Shown here: piece by piece, positions 46,205 to 52,752 of the stretch
Position numbering within the stretch: the first letter of the stretch is position 1
How the letters are laid out: the number at the start of each line of letters is the position of its first letter
IMG/VR virus record: IMGVR_UViG_3300025085_000018
Span: 1-61,583 of that record
DNA: 61,583 nucleotides
Source: a virus
Direction: 5' to 3' (one strand)
Notes under the pieces: model-generated
Seen by the model: the letters and a program-made list of their open reading frames with translations, nothing else
Databases searched by the model: none
Told to the model about the DNA's origin: nothing
Program-made: the position numbers and the translations under genes

Positions 46205-46626
46205 GAGATATAAATAAAATTATTGTTCATTGCTCTGCAACGCAAGAAGGTAAAGAGATAGATGCTGCGGAAATAAATCTTTGGCATTTAAAAAGAGGTT
46301 GGAGCGGTATAGGTTATCACTACGTAGTATTATTAGATGGTACTATAGAGTATGGCCGTAGCATATACAAACAAGGCGCTCATGTTAAGGGTGAAAACAA
46401 AGGTTCTATAGGAATTTGTTATATTGGAGGCGTTGAATCAGAACGTGGTTCTAATGGCAAATGGATTGCTAAAGATACTAGAACACCAGAACAAAAAGAA
46501 AGCTTATTATTATTGCTTAAAACATTAAAAAAGATGCATAAAAATGCTACAATACATGGCCACAACGAGTTCGCGGCTAAGAGTTGTCCGTGCTTTGATG
46601 CTAACAAGGAATATTGTAACATATAA
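46201..46626 (+). CDS. T7-lysozyme-like N-acetylmuramoyl-L-alanine amidase (endolysin)
   Basis: 141 aa, overlapping the preceding gene by 4 nt (ATGA). IIVHCSATQEG (His10) and the end IHGHNEFAAKSCPCFD carry the zinc ligands of the T7 lysozyme family (two His and one Cys), with WSGIGYHYVVLLDGTI and GICYIGG as core strands. It cuts the bond between MurNAc and L-Ala in peptidoglycan, without a signal peptide, so it needs a holin to reach the wall. In T7 the same enzyme also binds the phage RNA polymerase; no such polymerase is seen here. Confidence 0.9.
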   Translation: MRDINKIIVHCSATQEGKEIDAAEINLWHLKRGWSGIGYHYVVLLDGTIEYGRSIYKQGAHVKGENKGSIGICYIGGVESERGSNGKWIAKDTRTPEQKESLLLLLKTLKKMHKNATIHGHNEFAAKSCPCFDANKEYCNI

Positions 46627-46636
46627 AAAAAATAAA

Positions 46637-46798
46637 ATGGACTTTCAACAAATAAAACTTTACGTTATAAATGCTTCTACTTTAGGAGTAACTACTTTCA
46701 CTAACATCGAAATGGGTTTAAAATTAATATTATTACTAGTAACAATAGGATACACTATAGATAAATGGATAAAACTAAAAAAAGATAAGAAAAAATGA
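46637..46798 (+). CDS. Small one-TM protein, holin-like
   Basis: 53 aa: MDFQQIKLYVINASTLGVTT, then a hydrophobic helix IEMGLKLILLLVTIGYTIDKW, then a basic tail KKDKKK. Start chosen at this internal ATG, 10 nt after the amidase stop; a longer in-frame form would overlap the amidase by many codons. One TM helix and a basic tail beside the endolysin suggest a second holin or pinholin. Overlaps the next gene by ATGA. Confidence 0.7.
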   Translation: MDFQQIKLYVINASTLGVTTFTNIEMGLKLILLLVTIGYTIDKWIKLKKDKKK

Positions 46799-46941
46799 TA
46801 GAAAAACTAATTAAAGGAGCTGCTAAAAAGAAAACAAGTTGCTGGACAGGTTACAGTAATATTGTAAATGGAAAACCTACATATAAAAAGAAGGGCAAAA
46901 GAATGGTGCCTGATTGTAAACCAATTAAAAAGAAAAAATAA
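46795..46941 (+). CDS. Basic CWxGY small protein (48 aa)
   Basis: Translation MIEKLIKGAAKKKTSCWTGY, followed by a Lys-rich middle and PDCKPIKKKK. The pattern SCWxGY...K.GK..VP.C is one I have met in short proteins of marine phages, which supports it as a gene although it lies below usual length cut-offs. Two Cys and many Lys suggest nucleic-acid or metal binding. Function unknown. Confidence 0.7.
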   Translation: MIEKLIKGAAKKKTSCWTGYSNIVNGKPTYKKKGKRMVPDCKPIKKKK

Positions 46942-47042
46942 TGGGAAAGTTAATTATTAAAATAGGTGAAAAAATAGTGTCTGTTGAAAATTTTTTAAAA
47001 AATAAATGGAACTTATTTATTAGTAATTTAATGTTTAAATAA
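46941..47042 (+). CDS. Very short protein (33 aa)
   Basis: MGKLIIKIGEKIVSVENFLK followed by a mostly hydrophobic end. Overlaps the previous stop (TAATG). Probably the last gene before the terminator; its amphipathic or membrane character suggests a small membrane protein. Because of its length, the call rests on packing, not on family. Confidence 0.5.
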   Translation: MGKLIIKIGEKIVSVENFLKNKWNLFISNLMFK

Positions 47043-47093
47043 AAAGGAACAAGATAAAATAGGCGTACCATACCTAAAGTTCCTGTAACCAAG

Positions 47094-47122
47094 AAGGGCC
47101 CTCATTACGAGAGCCCTTTTTT
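47094..47122 (+). terminator. Intrinsic terminator of the plus-strand operon
   Basis: AAGGGC and CTC pair with GAG and GCCCTT around an ATTAC loop (one C/A mismatch), and six T residues follow at once. It lies between the last rightward gene and the convergent nrdA, so it ends late transcription. No T-run of the same quality exists for the minus strand, so the leftward operon may read through a little. Confidence 0.85.
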
Positions 47123-47137
47123 GATTTAACTAACTAA

Positions 47138-48856
47138 CTAACCATCACAAGACAAACAATCTTCATTCATTGCTTGTTGTGCGATATCTCCACGTAAGAC
47201 AGATTCTGTCCTCGTATAATATAAGGTTTTAACACCTTTTTTCCACGCTTCAAAATGTACTTTATTAAGCCATTTAGGCGTTGCTTCACTAGGGAAAGCT
47301 AAGTTCAAACTTACCGACTGGTCAACGTACTCTTGTCTAAGTCCAGCTTGATTAACTAACTCTAGCTGATTTATTTCTTTAAAAGTTTTAAAAACTTCCT
47401 TAGCAGATATACCGTGTCCCACTTTAATATCTTCAAGCTCAGGTATGTCTTGAACAGAACCTCCATCAGCAAGAATTTTATCCCATATTTCATTTGTATT
47501 TATTTTATGTTTTCTTAATAATTTTAATAGCGTAGGGTTTTTACGTATAAAAGTACCTTTAGCAGACTGCTCTGTAAATACATTTGCGGCCCAAGGTTCT
47601 ATACCCGCTGAAACATTCCCACTAAGCTTACTGTTAGAAACAGTGGGAGCAACAGCACGTAAATGAGTATTACGCATGCCAGTTCCAACACACCATAAAG
47701 GTTCTCCGTAAGTCTCTGCAAGTGCCATACTAGCCCTTTCGCTTTCAATTTTAATTTGACTAAATACTTTCCTAGTTTCAAACTGAGATAGTAAACCTTC
47801 GAATGGTAGTCCTTTTTCTTGTAAGTATGTGTGCCAGCCCAAAACTCCCAAGCCAAGCGCTCTTCCTTTCGTAGCTGACCTAACCGCATTTTCAAAGCCT
47901 CGTAAGCCTTTAGCTCGTTGTATAAACTCTTCCATGACTCCATCAAGGAACCATATACTGTCATAAATAAGGTTAGTACCTTTCCATTCTTCATACTTTG
48001 CTAAATTTAATGATGATAAACAACAAACAAAACTATGATTCTCATCGGTATGTAGTGTTATTTCTGAACATATATTAGTCATATGCACTTTTAAGCCATT
48101 TTCTTTATAAGCTTTAGGGTTCTTCTTGTTAACATTCCCTTTAAACATAATGTACGGTTCTCCAGTTGCTTTTCGCTTTCTAAGAAGTTTACTCCATCTA
48201 GCTCTAGCAACCGTATCTCCTTGTTCAAGTTTACGCATAAACTTATCGCCAACAACTGCGCACTGATGTAAGTTAAGCGACTGTCTGTTAATGTCTCCTT
48301 TAGGTTCTCTAATTTCAAGCCACTCCTCAAAATCTCCGTGCTCAATGTTGATGTTAACTGATGCAGCTCCTCTTCTAACTGATCCTTGATTAGTGGCAAG
48401 TATTGTTGAATCGTATATTTTACAAAAAGGGACGACTCCGTCTGATGTTCCATTTCCTGTTATTCTAGCGCCGGCGGGTCTTATTTGATTAATTCCGACA
48501 CCAACTCCACCGCCGTGCTTAGCGAGTAGCATCATCTCTAAATTTTTACTTCCTATATCTTGTATACTATCAGCCACATCAATACCGAAACAGCTAATAG
48601 GCAAACCGCGATCAGTACCTGTATTAGATAGTACTGGGCTAGCGAGACAAAGCCAACCATTCCATATGTACTCGAAGAAAGTTTCTGCCATTTCTGGTTT
48701 ATATAATCTACGAGCAACCGTTTTAGCGACTCTTTTGTATGCTTCACGAGGCGTTTCTCCGTCAAATAGATATCCCCCGGATATAGTCTTCTTGTATACG
48801 TCTGTATTACCCCACGCAGGGTAATCTTCTCCTTTAATCCATTCATTATTCCACAT
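47138..48856 (-). CDS. nrdA: Ribonucleotide reductase class I alpha (NrdA)
   Basis: 572 aa from ATG at 48856 (MWNNEWIKGEDYPAWGN), chosen since it begins 2 nt after the upstream stop; longer in-frame starts would overlap the small membrane gene by about 97 nt. SCFGIDVADS (about 86-95), the active-site NICSEI (about 260-265), YYTRTE (about 540-545) and the C-terminal pair CLSCDG (Cys567, Cys570) match the catalytic Cys, Asn/Glu, radical-transfer Tyr pair and re-reducing Cys pair of NrdA. It lacks the N-terminal ATP-cone, so overall activity control by dATP is likely lost. Makes dNDPs from NDPs together with NrdB encoded upstream. Confidence 0.95.
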   Translation of the reverse strand: MWNNEWIKGEDYPAWGNTDVYKKTISGGYLFDGETPREAYKRVAKTVARRLYKPEMAETFFEYIWNGWLCLASPVLSNTGTDRGLPISCFGIDVADSIQDIGSKNLEMMLLAKHGGGVGVGINQIRPAGARITGNGTSDGVVPFCKIYDSTILATNQGSVRRGAASVNINIEHGDFEEWLEIREPKGDINRQSLNLHQCAVVGDKFMRKLEQGDTVARARWSKLLRKRKATGEPYIMFKGNVNKKNPKAYKENGLKVHMTNICSEITLHTDENHSFVCCLSSLNLAKYEEWKGTNLIYDSIWFLDGVMEEFIQRAKGLRGFENAVRSATKGRALGLGVLGWHTYLQEKGLPFEGLLSQFETRKVFSQIKIESERASMALAETYGEPLWCVGTGMRNTHLRAVAPTVSNSKLSGNVSAGIEPWAANVFTEQSAKGTFIRKNPTLLKLLRKHKINTNEIWDKILADGGSVQDIPELEDIKVGHGISAKEVFKTFKEINQLELVNQAGLRQEYVDQSVSLNLAFPSEATPKWLNKVHFEAWKKGVKTLYYTRTESVLRGDIAQQAMNEDCLSCDG

Positions 48857-48858
48857 AT

Positions 48859-49104
48859 TTATCCTATAAAGTGTTTTGTCCAAGCAACTAAACCGTTTAA
48901 GTTTAGTATAACTAAGTTCCATTGTTTTCTTGATGATGTCTGTATCATGACGCATATAAATCCTATTATAAATAATCTAGGATCTAACGTCCATTGTCCT
49001 GCTATCAAAAAAGCTGCGCCAAAGTATCCTATACGTGACGCAAACTTTTGATATGATGTAAGCTTATTTGTATAAGCTAATATCTTTAATAATTTTCTAT
49101 TCAT
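48859..49104 (-). CDS. Small membrane protein between nrdB and nrdA
   Basis: 81 aa, start M at 49104 (MNRKLLKILAYTNKLTSYQKF) overlapping the nrdB stop as TAATG. Two hydrophobic helices: IGYFGAAFLIAGQWTLDP and LFIIGFICVMIQTSSRK, then W at the end (AWTKHFIG). No family name known to me. Location between the reductase genes suggests a membrane-linked partner or simply a packed neighbour. Confidence 0.75.
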   Translation of the reverse strand: MNRKLLKILAYTNKLTSYQKFASRIGYFGAAFLIAGQWTLDPRLFIIGFICVMIQTSSRKQWNLVILNLNGLVAWTKHFIG

Positions 49105-50072
49105 TACCAAATATCTTCATAATCTTCGTTTTCACCTGCTTTACTGTAGTCAGTTGGCCTAATCGCGAAGAAATCAGTATGAGTGACCCCGCCGGTAAGA
49201 TGATAGAACCAATCAAGATTAGACGCTGCTTCAGTGTCATACGAGAAATACGATCCCAAATCGATATAACCGAGTTCTGCAAGTTTTTCATTTGTTCTTT
49301 TTCTTATAAATTGTTTTAAGTCATTTGCTTTAATGCCTTCAATGTCACCCATTTCAAACATTTTATCAATATAACTTTCTTCTAGTTTAATCATAGTTGA
49401 TGCTGCTTCTGTAACATTATGTCTGCAAGCTTCTAGTAACGTATCGTCTTCTTGACACATTTGTCTAAACAGTTGACAACCCATTTTACTATGCAATGAT
49501 TCATCTCTTACAGACCATTTCATTTGCTGCCCAATTCCTTTGAGTAAATTACGTAGTTGAAAACTATATAACACAGCGAAAGCACTATATAAACTAACAC
49601 CCTCTGCGAAGGCGGAAAATATAGCCAAGCTTGTACCGATGCCGACACTGCTAGTCCCGTCATAAGCAACCAAATTATCAAAACGTCTAGCCGTTGCAGG
49701 TTCGTGTAAAAATGCTTCATAATCTTCTAGTTTTAAAGTTTCGTTTAAATAACTATAAGCCACAGCGTGTACTGTTTCTTGTGAGCCAAACATCATGGCC
49801 ATCTGTCTTATTTCGTGTTTAGGAAACCACGATACGACCTTCTGGGTCCAATAGTCTGAAACAGCGCATTCGGTCTGCGCGAATCCAAGAAGTATGTTCC
49901 CAACGAGGTTTTTTTCTTTTTTGTCAAGTTTTTCATTCCAATCTTTTATATCGCTCTGCATTGAGATTTCAGTATGTAACCAAAATGCTTGAGCTTGTTT
50001 TAACCAGCCTTCTGTGTAATATTCAGGATAATCAAATGGTTTGTACGCTACGCGCTCATCAAACAATCCCAT
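49104..50072 (-). CDS. nrdB: Ribonucleotide reductase class I beta (NrdB)
   Basis: 322 aa. Metal and radical residues are visible: Glu68, Glu99 and His102 in SQETVHAVAYSYL, the radical Tyr at Tyr106 in the same segment, FAEGVSLY and DESLHSKMG for the remaining ligands, and a C-terminal Tyr in NEDYEDIW that docks NrdA. All residues for a class I di-iron-type beta are present, so it should be active. It supplies the radical for NrdA. The gene overlaps the 48-aa gene by TAATG upstream. Confidence 0.95.
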   Translation of the reverse strand: MGLFDERVAYKPFDYPEYYTEGWLKQAQAFWLHTEISMQSDIKDWNEKLDKKEKNLVGNILLGFAQTECAVSDYWTQKVVSWFPKHEIRQMAMMFGSQETVHAVAYSYLNETLKLEDYEAFLHEPATARRFDNLVAYDGTSSVGIGTSLAIFSAFAEGVSLYSAFAVLYSFQLRNLLKGIGQQMKWSVRDESLHSKMGCQLFRQMCQEDDTLLEACRHNVTEAASTMIKLEESYIDKMFEMGDIEGIKANDLKQFIRKRTNEKLAELGYIDLGSYFSYDTEAASNLDWFYHLTGGVTHTDFFAIRPTDYSKAGENEDYEDIW

Positions 50073-50218
50073 TACTTAAATATCTCTAAAGCTATGTCTA
50101 TTAAAGGCAAATACAATACGTGAGTTGTTTGTTCGTCTTCCTCATAGGTTCTTATTCCAAGTAATAAACCTGGATAAGTACCCACTGAAAGGCTCCAGTT
50201 TTTTTTAGTTTTTTCCAT
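50072..50218 (-). CDS. Small conserved-looking protein (48 aa)
   Basis: Translation: MEKTKKNWSLSVGTYPGLLL, then GIRTYEEDEQTTHVLYLPLIDIALEIF. The pattern W.LS.GTYPGLL.G.RTY...TTHVLYLP has the look of a real folded domain, and its stop overlaps the nrdB ATG (TAATG). Short, unnamed, in the nucleotide-metabolism operon. Confidence 0.75.
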   Translation of the reverse strand: MEKTKKNWSLSVGTYPGLLLGIRTYEEDEQTTHVLYLPLIDIALEIFK

Positions 50219-50384
50219 ATACTTTAATATTATATTTATCTTGTTGTTCTACTAATTCTTTAAATTTAATTTTTCCTCTTATATTCCAACTCCATTTACA
50301 CCATTTATCTATCTGACGTTCCGCATACATTTTTCTAGCTAATCGTTTAGCTTGTCTAGGATTAATCTTACTGTCTCGTCGCAT
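50205..50384 (-). CDS. Small basic helical protein (59 or 41 aa)
   Basis: Reads MRRDSKINPRQAKRLARKMY, then AERQIDKWCKWSWNIRGKIK, then FKELVEQQDKYNIKV. Its stop lies 14 nt inside the next gene start. The long form starts 46 nt inside the endonuclease gene; an internal ATG at 50330 gives 41 aa without overlap and could be the true start. Basic and amphipathic, likely nucleic-acid-binding. Confidence 0.65.
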   Translation of the reverse strand: MRRDSKINPRQAKRLARKMYAERQIDKWCKWSWNIRGKIKFKELVEQQDKYNIKVYGKN

Positions 50385-50794
50385 TCTTTTTGATTTTGTG
50401 GTTTGTATAATGTAAAAGGATCTAGTCTTTGATTTGCTATAAGTTTTTTAAACATTTTCCATCTTAAAGGAAAAGACTCATTGGCTCTACCTTTTGTTTC
50501 AATTATAAAATTTTTACCTATAAAATCAGGTGTATATTTTATATTTAAAATCCTTTTGTTACCTCTATTTTTATAATCTCCTTTACCATTACCACATCTT
50601 TCATATGATGCAAAAGGAAAATCAAAAGGTTCCTGTAATTCAAATGTTTTACCTTCGTATAAAGCTTTTATTTTAGCTTTTTTTAAAGCCATATACATAT
50701 AACGTTCTAAACCAGAAGCGAAGTTGATCCCATCATATGAGATCTTCTTCGATTGTACTGGTCCTTTTTTTCTTTTATAAGATTTCTTCCTCAT
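50339..50794 (-). CDS. T7-type endonuclease I (Holliday-junction resolvase)
   Basis: 151 aa. FASGLERYMYMALKKA, NIKYTPDFIGKNFIIETKG and RWKMFKK match the PD-(D/E)XK core of T7 endonuclease I: Glu of SGLE, Asp of PDF, Glu and Lys of ETKG. T7 gp3 is 149 aa. It cuts branched DNA during phage replication and packaging and can degrade host DNA. N-terminal Lys/Arg-rich tail is longer than in T7. The start overlaps the previous gene by 20 nt. Confidence 0.9.
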   Translation of the reverse strand: MRKKSYKRKKGPVQSKKISYDGINFASGLERYMYMALKKAKIKALYEGKTFELQEPFDFPFASYERCGNGKGDYKNRGNKRILNIKYTPDFIGKNFIIETKGRANESFPLRWKMFKKLIANQRLDPFTLYKPQNQKECDETVRLILDKLND

Positions 50795-51071
50795 TTATTT
50801 CTATATTATAAAGCCCTGTTTCAAGACTTTCAGATCTTTTAAGCATAACCTCTTCAACCTCATCTTGCAAACATCTTCTAGCTGCTTCTATATAAAGTAA
50901 AGCATCCATTAATTCTTCTTGCACATCAATTAAAAAACGATCTAGGTTTTTTTCTTGACCTTCAATTTCTTGCATCATGGTAGCGCCATACTTTTTTTGA
51001 CCTATTAAACTACGTTCGTCCATCTTCCTTAGTACTTGTTGTACTATCTTGTCTTCTGTTTTAATCTGCAT
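50775..51071 (-). CDS. MazG-like nucleotide pyrophosphohydrolase-like protein
   Basis: 98 aa. Helical with DERSLIGQKKYGATMMQE and DRFLIDVQEELMDALLYIEAARRCL, the EE-x-x-DA pattern of all-alpha NTP pyrophosphohydrolases. The family hydrolyses NTPs or dNTPs to monophosphates. Only part of the metal site is visible in the text, so it may be an inactive or partner subunit. It overlaps both neighbours and follows a second MazG-like domain upstream (51061), which is unusual. Confidence 0.7.
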   Translation of the reverse strand: MQIKTEDKIVQQVLRKMDERSLIGQKKYGATMMQEIEGQEKNLDRFLIDVQEELMDALLYIEAARRCLQDEVEEVMLKRSESLETGLYNIEINEEEIL

Positions 51072-51870
51072 CTTTTACAAATGTTCCGTTAATCATTTTA
51101 CCTGTTCTTGCTGCTATAACTTTGTAAGCTTCATCAATACAATATTCTATATCGTATCCTTGTAGATGAGCTAAGTTTGTAAGTACTACAACCATATCAC
51201 CTATTGCGTCTACAATCTCTGGTTGATCATTTTTAAGTAATGCTTTAGCTAGCTCACCAGCTTCTTCTTGTAACTTTACAAATTGAGTATGTGAATTACC
51301 TTCACTGTATAAGCCTCTTGTTGCTGCCCAATCTCTAATAAGATCAAATCTTTCATCTGTCTTTGAAACTGTACCTGCTTCGTTATTAGCCATCATAACT
51401 AATATATCTATATCTGCTGAATCTTTAGGATTAAAAAATGCTTCATAAAAAGCTTTATTATAAATGTAAGATCTATCGTTGTTAAACATAGATGTTTTAA
51501 CATTTTGCATTATCCAAGGTATATTTTTTGTTGTTAACTCAAATGTACCAAACTGTGGATGCTTCCACTTTAAACCTACGTTATCCATTAATCTGCCTTT
51601 TAATTTGTTTACAGGTAGAGGAAACGTTGTTGTTTGTTCTGTTATATTTATTTTCATTTTATTAAATAGTTTTTTATAAGGTTTTATATCTACTTTATAG
51701 CCGTAAGACTTTTGAAGTTCTATTTCACGGTCTGATATATAATTTACATCGTCTGACTGTTCAAGAACTTCATACTCACCCTCCTTATAGCCTTGCATAA
51801 GGGTTACTCTGTTATTAAGATTACGTGTAACACCAATCTTTTTACCTGGTATGTGGTATATATAATACAT
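51061..51870 (-). CDS. Fusion of GIY-YIG nuclease-like and MazG-like domains
   Basis: 269 aa. Residues 1-65: YYIYHIPGKKIGVTRNLNNRV and SDREIELQKSYGY, resembling a GIY-YIG nuclease core (two aromatic/Ile strands, Arg, then Glu). Residues 185-265: FVKLQEEAGELAKALLK, EIVDAIGDMVVVLTNLAHLQGYDIEYCIDEAYKVIAARTGKM, a MazG-type NTP pyrophosphohydrolase with EExxEL and the later DxxxD motif. The middle looks like a phage-specific linker. GIY-YIG enzymes cut DNA; MazG removes NTPs. The fusion could clear nucleotides near sites of DNA damage, or be a host-takeover enzyme. Function of the fusion is not known to me. Confidence 0.8.
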   Translation of the reverse strand: MYYIYHIPGKKIGVTRNLNNRVTLMQGYKEGEYEVLEQSDDVNYISDREIELQKSYGYKVDIKPYKKLFNKMKINITEQTTTFPLPVNKLKGRLMDNVGLKWKHPQFGTFELTTKNIPWIMQNVKTSMFNNDRSYIYNKAFYEAFFNPKDSADIDILVMMANNEAGTVSKTDERFDLIRDWAATRGLYSEGNSHTQFVKLQEEAGELAKALLKNDQPEIVDAIGDMVVVLTNLAHLQGYDIEYCIDEAYKVIAARTGKMINGTFVKDAD

Positions 51871-51878
51871 ATTTTATT

Positions 51879-52520
51879 TTAAAGTTTATTGTTATACAAA
51901 TGCATGTTGTGTGCATGATGGTAATACCATCCGACGTCCATAGACAGTCTGTCTGCAATCATTTTTTGTAATGATGAAAATTGATACTGATCATTACAGA
52001 AACCGTACCAGATGTCATTAGAACGCATATAAACAGACATACATAATTTATTATTAATTATTGTAAATTGTACAGCATATGTACACGGAGTATCTTTACT
52101 ATATTTATCATACTCTTTACAATCATATATACTTATAGCCGCGTGTCTAGTATCAGGATTATCTTTTAACTTAGCTATGACATAATCAATTTGATTATTA
52201 CGTTGCCATTGATAACCGTAGTTACTATTAACATTACCATCACTATCAGCCATACGTTCCCATATTGGTGGTATCTTACCATATAGTTGACCTAGCTTAA
52301 TTATGTTAGGGTCACCTGACAAATACCATTGCCATTCAGCTTCAGCATATTCAAGACTCCATTTACGTTCTCTATTTTTAATATGATTGTCTAATGGATC
52401 TTCTATAGTAAAGCCTACGTTGAATAATGCTTTAGTATCACCGAAGTCTATGCCTTCAACTCGTAGTTCATGTAATATACAGTTGAACGCTTCGTTTGCA
52501 TGTAAAAATTTAGTTCGCAT
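51879..52520 (-). CDS. dCMP hydroxymethylase-like thymidylate synthase family enzyme
   Basis: 213 aa from ATG at 52520, overlapping the upstream stop by 11 nt. Residues 94-104 (GDGNVNSNYGY region, here DGNVNSNYGYQW), DTRHAAISIYD, DTPCTYAVQF (Cys146 nucleophile) and RSNDIWYGFCND (166-177) are thymidylate synthase family motifs. In standard TS the pyrimidine-contact Asn lies in PFN; here the aligned residue is Asp177 in GFCND. T4 dCMP hydroxymethylase (gp42) also reads NSNYG and RSNDVVFGFRND, so a hydroxymethylase or dCMP-preferring enzyme is more likely than TS. Shorter than T4 gp42 (246 aa). Confidence 0.85.
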   Translation of the reverse strand: MRTKFLHANEAFNCILHELRVEGIDFGDTKALFNVGFTIEDPLDNHIKNRERKWSLEYAEAEWQWYLSGDPNIIKLGQLYGKIPPIWERMADSDGNVNSNYGYQWQRNNQIDYVIAKLKDNPDTRHAAISIYDCKEYDKYSKDTPCTYAVQFTIINNKLCMSVYMRSNDIWYGFCNDQYQFSSLQKMIADRLSMDVGWYYHHAHNMHLYNNKL

Positions 52521-52752
52521 ATTTTTTATAATAATATTTATAATAGTTAAATATAGTCGGCCATATCTCTCTTGGATCAAAATATTTAGGCGACCTGTTT
52601 ATTTTCTTGTTTATTTCTACATCTATATACCATGAAGTAAAGTTTTCTTTACAAAATGGAGATATATAAATGCCATTGTTAATACACCAACGATAAGCTT
52701 TAAACTCTTCAGGTGTATATTGATAACCAGTTGACTTCTTTTTTACTCCCAT
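52510..52752 (-). CDS. Small hypothetical protein
   Basis: 80 aa: MGVKKKSTGYQYTPEEFKAYRW, CINNGIYISPFCKENFTSWYIDVEI, then RSPKYFDPREIWPTIFNYYKYYYKKY. Aromatic, with an overlap of 10 nt to the helicase end upstream and 11 nt to the next gene. No known domain. Confidence 0.7.
   Translation of the reverse strand: MGVKKKSTGYQYTPEEFKAYRWCINNGIYISPFCKENFTSWYIDVEINKKINRSPKYFDPREIWPTIFNYYKYYYKKYAN

Noticed and set aside
47599-48453. 131-aa and 120-aa ORFs in other frames of nrdA
   Set aside because: They lie fully inside a gene with all catalytic residues in its own frame.
51879-52520. Ordinary thymidylate synthase
   Set aside because: The Asn that reads dUMP is replaced by Asp in the GFxND motif as in T4 gp42, so the plain TS label is less likely.
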